Origin: Apophysomyces variabilis
Taxonomy: Eukaryota > Mucoromycota > Mucoromycetes > Mucorales > Mucoraceae
Length of the DNA stretch: 64,000 nt
Assembly: GCA_002749535.1 (NCBI GenBank)
Contig: MZZL01000383.1
Location: 124,001-188,000 of the forward strand
Direction of reading: 5' to 3'
In this document: positions 19,565 through 29,552 of the stretch, in pieces
Layout of the letters: the number at the start of each line of letters is the position of its first letter
Numbering within the stretch: the first letter of the stretch is position 1
Translations under genes and position numbers: made by a program
Notes under the pieces: model-generated
Database searches by the model: none
What the model was told of the DNA's origin: nothing
The model's input: the letters and a program-made list of their open reading frames with translations, nothing else

Positions 19565-22390
19565 ATGACCTTTAAGTCTATTAGAGAGGAAGCTCTTCTA
19601 AACGGTTTTGATGTCGGCATCAAAACAAGCGGCAAAAACTTTTGTCATTTCCAGTGTATTCACAGTGGCAAATATAAGTCTCATCATACTGGTGTTCCTT
19701 AGGACAATCAACCTGTAACAGTGAAGTCAGATGATAAGAAGGAGATTCCTTCCCGGTACACTTGCGTTAATGGTGTTACAAAACTTAAACCGAGACGCAC
19801 AACAAAGCGTCTTGACTGTCCCTGGTTTATGTACACGTCGTATATCAAGAAGGAAGGTGCTTGGATGATCCGCGAGCATAAATCCAAAATCGATGAGCAT
19901 TCTCATGAGGTTTCGACTACACCCACTCGCCTACTATAATGCTCGCAAAGTAGATGGAGACGTCCAAGTTGACATATTAGCAACATAGCGTCGGCATTAA
20001 GCCAGCTCAGATACTCCGAAGAACACTAGATATCAATGGCCAACCAACCATGCTTTAAAAGGATATCTACAGCATGCAACAGCAAAGCGTAATGAACGAC
20101 CCATTCAACCAAGTAAACGAGGTGCATGACTGTCTCAATTCCAGAGGATATAGCGTGCGATACAGTCATTCAGATGGCGTTGTGGAAAGACTTTTCGTCA
20201 GTCATAAAGCAGCAAATCAGAGCGCGCAACGGTTTCCTGAAGTTGTTATCATTAGTACATCATAAAAAGCCAATGTACACAAGATGCCTCTCGTAAAAGT
20301 TGTAGGCATTGATAACCTCGCAGCTGAGCATGGTGACCATTATCCACGGTCTTTCTTTATTGCTTCGGCAATAATGTCGGATGAAAAAGAGCCTTCTTAC
20401 TCATGGCTTTTTGGGGAAGCTCTTAGAAGTGGTCTTTGTTGATGATTCAGTGTGTCCTATGACATTCATCACGGATGACGACAAAGCTCTTGGTGCAGCC
20501 ATCAGAAAAAACGTGCCCACTCGCTGCCCACATCCTCTGCGCATGGCATATCAACAATGATTTCAAGGTGCATACGGCCGGATGCTTCCAGCATGGCTGC
20601 GAAGAGTATGACGCTTTCTTTAAGGGAGCTGTAGGCAAGATGATCTGGAGTAGGGACGAAGAAGAGTTCAACAAGGCCCTGCAGGCGTACCGTCATCTAG
20701 CCAGCAAGGCATCCAAAGCTCAGGCGCTCCAGAGCTACATCAACAGGTAAATTTTGCACACTAGCAACAATATGATGTTCATATTCATCACCTTGATTTA
20801 GCTTGCTGTCGTACAAGGAGATGTGGGCTGGTCCATGGGCAGAGCGCCATATACATTTTGGAGCCCGGACAACCCAGCGGATAGAAGGTACTCATTGGCA
20901 GCTGAAGCAGATCCTAAGCACGCCGGACAGCCTAAAGAAGCTATTTAATAGCATTCATAACTGGCTGTTTTCCAATGTAGGATAAGCGACTCTAACGGAC
21001 AATGTGCTGATCTTGCGTAAACAATAGGACTTTCATCAGCAAGTAGCCAGCAATCGTGCGCTGTTAACAAGACCTGTCGAGAAAAGCAAAGATCGCACCA
21101 TTGCAAATCCAACAATGGCAGCTGCTTTGAAAAACTTGCAAGGCAGAATCTGCCATTTTGCTCTCAGGCGCATCCAGTGCGAGCTTTACAACGCATGGGA
21201 GATTGAAAATGAAGATAACGTGCAAAACCGCCAATGTACATTGTGCGTCAACTACTGTCTACCATGCAAAAACACTCTGCCTAACGACAGAAAAGCATCA
21301 ATAGAGCTAGAGATGGTTCATAAAGGTTGGCATCTAACTACTCCCCAAGGTCAGTAACTGCAAAACTGTTGAATGCTTATTAACTATTATGTTTTAAAGA
21401 GTGTGTGATCATGCTTCCAATTGGGGCATCCAACGAAAAAGATGTCAGCATAAAATTTGAAAAAACGATAAATTCCATCCCGGACTTGTATGTCGCGTGC
21501 GAGAACACCCAACAAAAGGAGGATCTTATAGCACGTCTACAGGACGTAGTCACCTCCCTCTCTCCAAAACCGGTTGAAGAGCTGGCCTTCCCCATAGCAG
21601 TCCAGCCAAAAGGCCGCCCCAAGAACACCAAAAATTCTCGTTTCCCTTGCCTTTGAAACTGTCCAAAAGAAAACCGAAAAAAAACACAAAAAAATTGAAG
21701 AAAGTATTGAGGATGAAATGATTCCTCCAAACAAAACAAACAAAAGAAAAACAGCCATCCAAAATGATGGATACGATCTTTGGATTGCCAAACGCCCCAG
21801 AAACATAAAAAAAAGGTTAGTAGCACCGTGCAATAATGGGATCTCCATGATTCTTTAACCAACTTTGAAAATGTCATACTAGCATTTGGCATAAAGAAAT
21901 CCCCGCCCATGCTATTGAAAGATTGCAAGACGTTGTAGCCGATGGTTGATGTGGCTATAGAACGCTAGCATTACTTGTATATGGAGACGAGAGCCAGTAT
22001 ATGGAAATCAAGGCTGACATGTGAATGTACCTTTCCGCCAATGAACAAAAGTGTCGAAAGTACATTTGTTTTAATTCTGATGCTGAATTCAAGAGCTTGA
22101 AGCATCGTATGGAGTATGGCCTATCTCCTGAAACAATGCATGCAGCTCAGCAGCCATGCCCCATGCAGTACTGGTTCGATGGAAGCACAGACCTCCAGTC
22201 GGCAGCGGACACCTTCAATCGCCCAATTGCATTTTTCTCCAGTGGAGGTGCCATTAAGCACAAGTCGATGTTATATTTGCCTTACCAGTCTCCATCAAAG
22301 CATAATGAGCAGCCATTAATTATGCATTACATCAACAGTTGCCATTGGGCAACCATAAATTTAAAACAAAGCATAAAAATGGAATAGCCA
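19565..22390 (+). pseudogene. MULE transposase relic: zinc finger, DDE core, SWIM, OTU
   Basis: Several frames in order suggest one ancestral protein. 19565-19939 is an N-terminal FAR1/WRKY-like DNA-binding region (YTCVNGV, LDCPWFMYTSYI, DEHSHEVS). 20074-20440 is the start of the MULE core (RFPEVVIISTS, stop, HKMPLVKVVGID), where the expected first catalytic Asp is Ser. 20475-20985 continues it (ILCAWHINNDFKVH, RTTQRIEGTHWQLKQ with the catalytic Glu). 21115-21357 has a SWIM zinc finger (CTLCVNYCLPCKNTLP, its last His replaced by Asn). 21405-21656 ends in a basic KGRPKNTK motif. 21930-22390 is an OTU-like cysteine peptidase: VVADG-stop-CGYRTLA with TGA at 21947-21949, and later INSCHWATINL with the His. 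Many stops and frame changes; not functional. Confidence 0.75.
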
Positions 22391-22716
22391 TCAGTTGATC
22401 ATCGACATGCAGACAACTGGAAGGAACTTAATCTGCCGCAACATTACAAGGCAATCTGGTGGCATCTCCATATAAGGAAAGAGAAGAAAACGATGGATTT
22501 CCATGATGTTATCTTGTAAGAACACGTTCAAAAATTCCATTCCTTAGTTATATATATTATCATGTTATTTTTTTTAGTCTTTTCGAAACCTTTCTGGTTT
22601 TGTTTTTTATATCTTATTAAATACTTTAAAAAATTTACGAAGTACTGTTCCTCGTTTTTTAGTATTACAACTACAATAATTAATGCTGTGCAGCAGTTTA
22701 TGCAATGTGCTTTAAT

Positions 22717-22950
22717 CAAACTATCGTAGAAACTAATGTGTTCTACATTGTTCAAATTGGAAATAGCATGGTTCTATATGAATCAAATACTAAATAACAC
22801 AGTTCTTTCTGATTCGAATGCTATAGAGCATGGTAATCTTTGATTCGAATAGTGTAGAAATAGCACTTGTTATTCGAATGGTGCAGAGCATGATTTTTAT
22901 TATTCGTATAATGTAGAACATTATTCTTTGTGTTTAAATCTTGCAAGATC
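22717..22950. repeat. Imperfect about-30-bp tandem repeat
   Basis: Five or more degenerate units built on TGATTCGAATAGTGTAGA and an AGCATGGTTCT-like part recur about every 30 bases. Clear copies are near 22808, 22848, 22876 and 22903. The block is AT-rich and non-coding, inside the MULE. Confidence 0.6.
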
Positions 22951-23217
22951 TGCTATTTGTAAGTTTACTTGACACTGTAGGTAACTTTAATAGCATATCA
23001 TCTACACTATTCGCCTTATATGAATCGGGTACAGACGTGTTAAAATCTTATTCGAATAGGACGACCACTTTTCATTTTAAGTTTCGTCATACCGAAGTAC
23101 TTATAAAAGTTGTTCTATGCATCCAATTACGTCTAAGTCTTTTAGCATATATACTTTCATAAAGTAAGATCACTATGCAGTATTATGCTTTACTTATATA
23201 TATTCTACTAGACAATC

Positions 23218-23817
23218 AGTCTGTCCCCATTACAACCAAACATATGCCAACAATACTTTTATGAATGCTCACGTTCGTAGAAAGCATGATAAAGCCCATC
23301 CACATGGGAAACCTGGTCCTAAAACTAGAAGGACCGGTACAAGTACCTTGACACATGAAGATCGACTGGGAAACTGGGCGTGAATACTATAGAAACAACG
23401 CTGAAAAGCTCAACTCTCAAAAGCGTCGTCGTCGTCTTATTAAATCTCATAACTTTTATTATGGCAAGCTGATTACCGAAGACCCTGCCTACAGTGACAT
23501 GCATCAAAAGATATGCGAGGCTGCGCAAAGTTTATACGACCAGTTAGACTTGCCACTGGCTGAAAGGTAATGAAACACATAACTGAATTGTTACCTTATT
23601 AACAGAGAAGCTGTTCAAACCATTTTTTGTTTTCTGTAGCTATATTATGTTTAAGCACATTTACCAAGTGGTATATAACTGCGAAATGCTTGAGGAAGAA
23701 ATGCCGGAAGCAAAACATGAATGGGACTCCCTGAACGTTGAGAAACAAAAAGAGGTTAAAGACACAGTATTTAAGGTTCTTGAGCTGACAAACGTTAAGT
23801 CAGCTATAACAAGATAG
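23218..23817 (+). pseudogene. Relic of a C2H2-finger-like gene inside the MULE
   Basis: The first frame reads VCPHYNQTYANNTFMNAHVR and RKHDKAHPHGKPGPK, a C2H2-like finger whose second Cys is Tyr. A +1 shift leads to EYYRNNAEKLNSQKRRRRL and AYSDMHQKICEAAQSLYDQL up to a GT donor near 23568. After a putative intron, MFKHIYQVVYNCEMLEEEMP and KDTVFKVLELTNVKSAITR follow, then a stop at 23815-23817. I recognise no named family. Confidence 0.4.
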
Positions 23818-23952
23818 ACAGCAATGTGGACAGCATTACAAGAATTTGATGGTGACCCAAATTGACAATCAATAACGCAAATCAATTCTAAGTAAAGACA
23901 TTTTCTTATGGCAAGGAAGGCGTTGACGTTGGAGTTTGCGCACAAAAGTATT

Positions 23953-24009
23953 GACCTGTAATTTCTGTGCGCAAACTGCTCAAATTTCTGTGCGCGCGGT
24001 AATTCCCTT
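23953..24009 (-). repeat. Right terminal inverted repeat of the MULE (duplicated core)
   Basis: Two inverted copies of the left-end core lie head to tail, the inner one matching 21 bp exactly and the outer one carrying the GC-rich tip. Confidence 0.6.
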
Positions 24010-25954
24010 AGTGTAAAGACTTGTCGATCGGTAATTTCCCCACAAGGACGAGGTTATACAGATTTTGAAGAGTTGAACTAAGAGTGCGGTATAGATTTTG
24101 GCGGCTCATGTTTTTTATCTGGTCACCGACGATTTTTACTTGAAATGAAGGCTGGTAACATCCTTCGCATAGACTAGTCATTTTGAAAAATTGCTGTGCA
24201 AAAGGGAAACGCCTGGCTTCTATAAGGTCAGACAAAAAAGCGGTCCTTTTGCACAAATTGGATCAAAGTTAGGCAATCTGTCCGACTTCAGGTCCGTGGC
24301 ACAAAGAGTTGATTTTTAAAGGTTCAAAGAAAAACAGCAACTCACTTCCGTTCAGCTTAGGCTCTTGTTTAGTATGTCTGAATTGCTCAACAAAGATTTA
24401 CACCACTCGAGACGATCTTAAGAATGAAGCTCAAGAATTTGCCCGTCAACAGAGTTTTGCTGTACCAACAAGTACCACTAACGCGATTCATTTATGGCTT
24501 CAGTGCAGAGTAGGAGGCGGTTACCACAACAAATGGAATCCTTCCCTCAGAGACATATAAAATTTGCCGTGACACTCTTCGTACCAAATGCCCTTTCGTA
24601 ATTATAAGCTTTGCTCTTTTTTAAAAGCTTGGAACCGCCAGAAGTCTGTGTTTGTTTTATCCTTGTGGATTCCTGCCAAAGGAAAAGTTAGAACTAAGTG
24701 GAGGATTAAGCAAATTTTAGATATCTCACCTTTAAGACGCTTTAATGCGCTTTAACTGCGCTGCTTTAACAGAATTAGGATCCAGCGATTTCGTTAATTT
24801 CTCGACGTCTCTCGCAAGGTGGTCATGGGCTTCTGCCCGCGTATGGCTAGGATTCTACTCTAGAGCAGCAACGTCAAACACGTATTCAGACCTTCTTTGC
24901 CCAAACGTTTTCAATCTAAAACGCTTTTTATACGACTAAGGCGTTTCATAACAAAGTAGGCAAAGTCGAGTATCTTACCAGCAGCATAGAGTTGGTCGTG
25001 CAGTTGGAGTATACGTTCATGGTCACTCATTGACGGGTCATTCTGTTTGCCGTTACGTTTCCGGCTTAAATTTGCATTTTTACTATGATTTAGCGCGGTA
25101 TTTGAGGACATGTACAGTTGTTAGGAATGTTGATAACCAGTTCGCTGAGCCTAGGTCACATTTGATAGGATGATAGTCACAAGTGCTTCCGTATAGCTGT
25201 AATGAACAAACCCGGCTCTGCTCTGCTCGCGTGACTCATTTCGATGATATAGGTTAACTAAGAAGTACTGGTTTATTCAAAAGTTTTTGAAGATTTTATA
25301 CGAAATTATTTAAAGATTCCGTCCAAAATTGTTTGAAGATTTGGAGATAAAAAGTTATAAAGAATTTGCCAGTAATTGTTAGTTAGTATCTTCATGTCAA
25401 AATGTAAAAGAAGGCTTACCAATGGCATCATCTATAAAACATAAACATTAATAAAATTCTAACTGGAAACATTGCCTAATACACTTACCGTAAAATCAAA
25501 ACTTTCCCGAGGGGAAGACCGCATTCGATTCGGGAATGCTGTCTGAGGCCGGGAGAGGGGAGAAGCGTTGTGGTCGTCCTTGCCCATCCCAGGTGGACAG
25601 CGCGATCGAGAAAATATTTTTGCAAGCGTTGATATCTCTCTGTCATAACACTCCACAGTGTTTACAAACTAGTATGCCATGGCGGGAGATACCGTCCGCA
25701 GTCGAATTATGTCTATGTGGATGGCAATGGAGAAATACACGGCTATAATAAGTGATAGCTCTGAAACTTCCGAAGGGGAATACAGTGATGATGAGGACGA
25801 CGAAAAATGAATAAATCATATATGATGCCTGAAGTAGACGCATAAAACGAAGATGGTATTGGCTCTATACTATCATGTTCCAACATGGCAGTTCTTAAAT
25901 AACATAAGCGATTAAGAGAAATCAATTTACCGATGTATATACTTACATATCTAG
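24010..25954. other. Region between the two MULEs with transposon fragments
   Basis: It holds: GGTAATTTCCCC at 24030-24041, resembling another MULE tip; a minus-strand protein-like frame 24256-24008 (PFAQQFFKMTSLCEGCYQPS) of unknown family; a plus-strand MULE N-terminal fragment at 24384-24560; a minus frame 25111-24911 (MSDHERILQLHDQLYAAGK) ending at a GT donor; three AT-rich near-repeats with TTTGAAGATT-like cores at 25278-25346; and a 43-codon plus ORF 25679-25810 with an acidic tail (SDSSETSEGEYSDDEDDEK). None is a secure gene. Confidence 0.35.
24384..24560 (+). pseudogene. MULE N-terminal (FAR1-like) fragment
   Basis: Reads TTRDDLKNEAQEFARQQSFA and IHLWLQCRVGGGYHNKWNPS, then stops. The layout (helix, then a C-x-GG-Y block) matches the N-terminal region of the MULE at 28728-29006 (EDLLEAANIMAKRNGFAVVT). 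It is orphaned from any transposase core. Confidence 0.5.
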
Positions 25955-28900
25955 TTAAGTAAGATCAATTGATATAGTACAAGGATATTGTAAATCTGCG
26001 CTCTTGTAAAAGAAGAGGTATCGGTTCCAATGAGTCTTTATATGGTCCTTGATACCGAGCTCCGCACAGACTCTCTTATGAGCAATGCTGATTATAGGCC
26101 AGCGCATCTTAATTGCTCGTCTTAGAGATATAGTGGCCCAATGCATACCATTTACATGGTGAAATACTAATGGTATGGGCATATCCTTCTTTGACATTGG
26201 ACCTTCCAATGGTAGACAGGTCTGTGGCAATTCTTTGGCAGCCTGCACGAGGGTCCCGTCATCACCTGTAATTGTGACAAACCCTGCATCAGAGTATACT
26301 GCCACTGGTCTTCGATACGTGTCAGCAGCCAGCTGGAAACATTTTGGGCCTTGCCACCAGTTGCTAACCTTCATTCCCGCGTCTTTCGTAGCGGCAACTC
26401 TCTTCGTCAAGTCGTCAACATCGTACCAGAACTGTGTCTGGTACACGTCTCTATGTCTTGCGAGCGTTTACAGCATTTCTTGCTTCACGTCGCTGAACTT
26501 GTCTTCATCTTTAATTTGCAGAGCTAATACTCGGAAGCCACAAAGACCATCCGCCAGTACATCCATTGTGCCTTTAACAGCATCGGCTGGAATGGCGGGA
26601 TCGACGGCAAAATGGAGCATGTAAAGCTTCTTTCTAGGCCATCTAAATTACCTTTAGCTACGACCTTATAGCTACGAGCTTATGTAACTCAAATTTACCT
26701 TTCTTCAGACAAGTTGTCATTATCCTCTCTCGGTCTTTTCTCCTTTTCTGATGGGATTCCATCATCCATCTTTCATGTCTTCAGCAGACATGTTAAGACC
26801 AATGAATATGAACGCTCCTAAATATAGCATACCTGGATACTTGCAACAAACTCATCGTTCAATTGCAAAAGTGTCTCAAGTTGTCTTCGCCATTTACCAA
26901 TCTTGCGTAGCAGCTTTTGCCGGCGTGATTGTATTTTTGACGCTGGTCCAAACGATAGAGGAATTCTTGGTACCTTTTTAGGGCGACCCGGTCTCTTAAC
27001 ATCTTCGTCAGTTGGATTCAGTATGTCACCTTGTTTTGATATGGGCGTGTCTGCGGGCACTTTCAGCTGATCCAACATGGCATGCATCTGCTGTTTGCCT
27101 TCGCATTCTGCAAACTTAGAGTCCAGCTTTTCGAGGTAATGCTTCCACAAATGCTTGCATTCGTCTGCATCTGAGTCGCACTCCTCAGTGAATATCTCTT
27201 CCTCGACGGTCAGATGCCAATCTTCTAGGTATGCATGGCAGCGTTATTGGGCCCTCTGCCGGAAGCGTATGTTTGCACGGCAAATTAAAAGACCAGACGA
27301 CACCTGCAGTGACAGTCGTCCTTTGCCGAACACCTCGAAGCTTCAAGCATTGACTCTTTGACGGTCAGCAAGGCTCGCGAACTAATCTTCCCAATGAGCG
27401 GAAGTAGTCGCGAATGGTCGTCCTCCAGCACTGATATATCAGTAGTAAACAGTCCCTTTCGAGCGCAGGAGATTCCATTCGCCTTCCTAATAACCGTACC
27501 TATAAGAACCTGCTATGTAGGTCTCAGATAAAGTACCTTTTTCAATATAATGGCGATATACCTTCTTAAACGCCCTGTCAAGTCTTGTAGAAACCTCTAT
27601 GTCTTGCTTCAAAGACGAATGTGCGCTTTCTACTCTTTGCGTTGTAGTGTAGCCAAGATGGTTCAATTTGTCAGTGATGTGTACTGCCCACTTTTCCTTG
27701 CACTCCATCCATCTGATTCATAACATAAGCAAAGTGTCTGCTATCTAGACATTACCTGTTCATTGTATTGTATGACTGCAACAGCACCGCTAGCATTACA
27801 GCCCGCATTAGCAGCTTCATGGTAGTTACACAGAGCTTCCTCGAATTTTTTTTTGCGACCTGTTATTTATCATAATCCATAACACATCGATACACTTGTT
27901 GTAGTTATCGATCTCGCCCTTCTTGTAGTAGCCTTTGATGTTGGTCACAAAGTTCTTCATCATATGCCATGTGCACAGCAGCTTAGTGGTGCTTGGAAAT
28001 AACGAGTCAAGTGCGTTCTGGAGGGCAGTGCATTGGTCCGTCACAGCCACTCCAGGTACTATCTCTTTATACACCAGGGACTTTAACTGTTGAAGCGCCC
28101 AGACATAGGTAGTTTCACTCTCGTTACAAACAAATGCTCCTGCTATTGTAAACGGTCGTAGCGTCAAACCACCTATGTTTCCCACACCAATAAATTCGAT
28201 AAATGGCATCTTCATGCTGTCATATTCAGAATATCAGCATGTACTGCAGTTAGGTTTCGGGTGGAAGCAATAACTGTGCAAATTGCTGTTACCTGTTGGT
28301 GTTATAAATGGCATCAATGAGAAGAACTTCTGGAAAAGCTCTAGCGCGCCTTGCCATAGACGGCAGAAAGAAAAAGAGGCTATTGAGCCGATTCTCCTTT
28401 GTCAAATTATAACGAAACTCATACTTTTCTTCAGCCATCTGCTTAATAATTGAAGCCATAGCTGAGGTCTCAAGAGACTCTGACTTAGTTTGCCAGTTGC
28501 GCAGATCTCGCTGAATTACGGTAACAGCGCCTTGGCCATCATTATCATCAGCGAGGGCGCGACTCACAAGCTTAACAGATGCTCCAGCCCTGAACATCTT
28601 ATCGCTGAGCTGTTCTTGCTCCAACGAAAGCTGTCTGTTTTCGTGGTAAACACGAGAATCCACGTTATCCAAAACGATGGTTATAGTAACGTTCTTCATC
28701 GCTGCCAGGCTTTTGCGCATTGATTTTCTACTGGCCGTTTCTTTGCATTGAAGTTCTTATTAAGTATGGACATCCACATCGCATTGAGCTTCCGAGTGTT
28801 TTGCGCTGATCAAGTTGGATACCACGCGTATTACGGTATTCACTCCCTTTCTTAAACTTAATATGAAGAGTGCCATCTTTCGAGAATTTCGTAACCACAG

Positions 28901-29006
28901 CAAAACCATTGCGTTTAGCCATAATATTTGCTGCTTCTAACAGATCCTCCCGGTTGCCATAAACCTTCCCAATCAAAGTCTCATTAATGGCATATTGAGC
29001 ACACAT
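25955..29006 (-). pseudogene. MULE transposase-OTU relic with intact DDE residues
   Basis: 29006-28728 is the N-terminal DNA-binding region (RKTLGSSMRCGCPYLIRTSM). 28720-28289 leads to FPEVLLIDAIYNTN, the first catalytic Asp. An intron (GT near 28289, AG near 28217) joins it to 28215-27826 with VAVTDQCTALQNALDSLFP (second Asp) and LLCTWHMMKNF. A 9-T run (27846-27854) shifts the frame into FEEALCNYHEAANAGCN. 27708-27487 carries TTTQRVESAHSSLKQ (Glu). A SWIM core NLPCKHTLP is near 27270; 27150-26818 has a basic KRPGRPKKVPR. 26620-25955 is the OTU peptidase, MDVLADGLCGFRVLALQ (Asp-Cys) and FHHVNGMHWATISL (His), with one TAA at 26469-26471. Breaks: a stop/shift near 28725, the T-run and the TAA. 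Otherwise well preserved. Confidence 0.8.
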
Positions 29007-29263
29007 GGGAGAAGAAATGATATCATGGCTGACGTTTTTTGTATATAAAGCACATATATTGGAATTTTACAGACTAGCAAGGCGCATAATGTACCTTGCA
29101 ATGACATGATGAAGTTAGTTTCACGATGTAAGAATAAAGGACACTGGAGCTCAAGCTCGTTATTGCCTAAAAAGATATGGCCTGTGTAACCCGTGGTCCG
29201 CAACGTCCATATTTGGGATAGCACATCCTTGTCCCTATCATTGCCGTACACGCAATTTAACAC
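25955..29263 (-). mobile_element. Second degenerate MULE with SWIM and OTU domains, opposite orientation
   Basis: The same domain order as the element at 19344-24009 is present on the other strand. Its terminal inverted repeats could not be found by eye, so the limits are those of the coding relic. Confidence 0.6.
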
Positions 29264-29552
29264 ACAATAATGACAACGAATAAGCAGGCAATAGCTTGTG
29301 TATTTGTGTGGCTCTCTCGCGCAGAACTTCTGACCTTAGTATTCATCCAAAAACGGCATCTGCCATTTAATCAGGTTCTGTAATACACGTTCCGCTTTGA
29401 AAAAGGTTTTTGCCCGAATCAATTCTTTAATTTGATAACTGCCCCTAACTGAAGACTACATTGTGGCTGACGTCATCTGTTAGGTGCGCATAGTGAATTT
29501 GCAATAAAAAGGCTCGGCAGACGGGCTTTTGTCTTTGGCCTTTATCAGTATA

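Larger units (their letters stand above)
19344..24009 (+). mobile_element. Degenerate MULE DNA transposon with SWIM and OTU domains
   Basis: A 21-bp sequence at the left end (within 19344-19374, core GCGCACAGAAATTACAGG) is found as an exact inverted copy near 23953-23972. A second, outer inverted half-copy lies at 23984-24009 (ends AGGGAATTACCGCGCG inward). These fit the terminal inverted repeats of a Mutator-like element about 4.7 kb long. Inside are a transposase relic (19565-22390), an imperfect tandem-repeat block (22717-22950) and a zinc-finger gene relic (23218-23817). No intact target-site duplication was found. Confidence 0.65.

Noticed and set aside
21380..21928. Minus-strand frame rich in Phe and Leu looking like membrane segments
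   Set aside because: It arises from A-rich, Lys-coding sequence of the MULE relic on the plus strand.
22717..22950. Repeat block as a CRISPR-like array
   Set aside because: Units are degenerate with no uniform spacers, in a fungal transposon.
26175..26624. Plus-strand frame of 149 codons
   Set aside because: It is antisense to the OTU domain of the minus-strand MULE, whose motifs (ADGLCGFR, GMHWATI) show the real strand.
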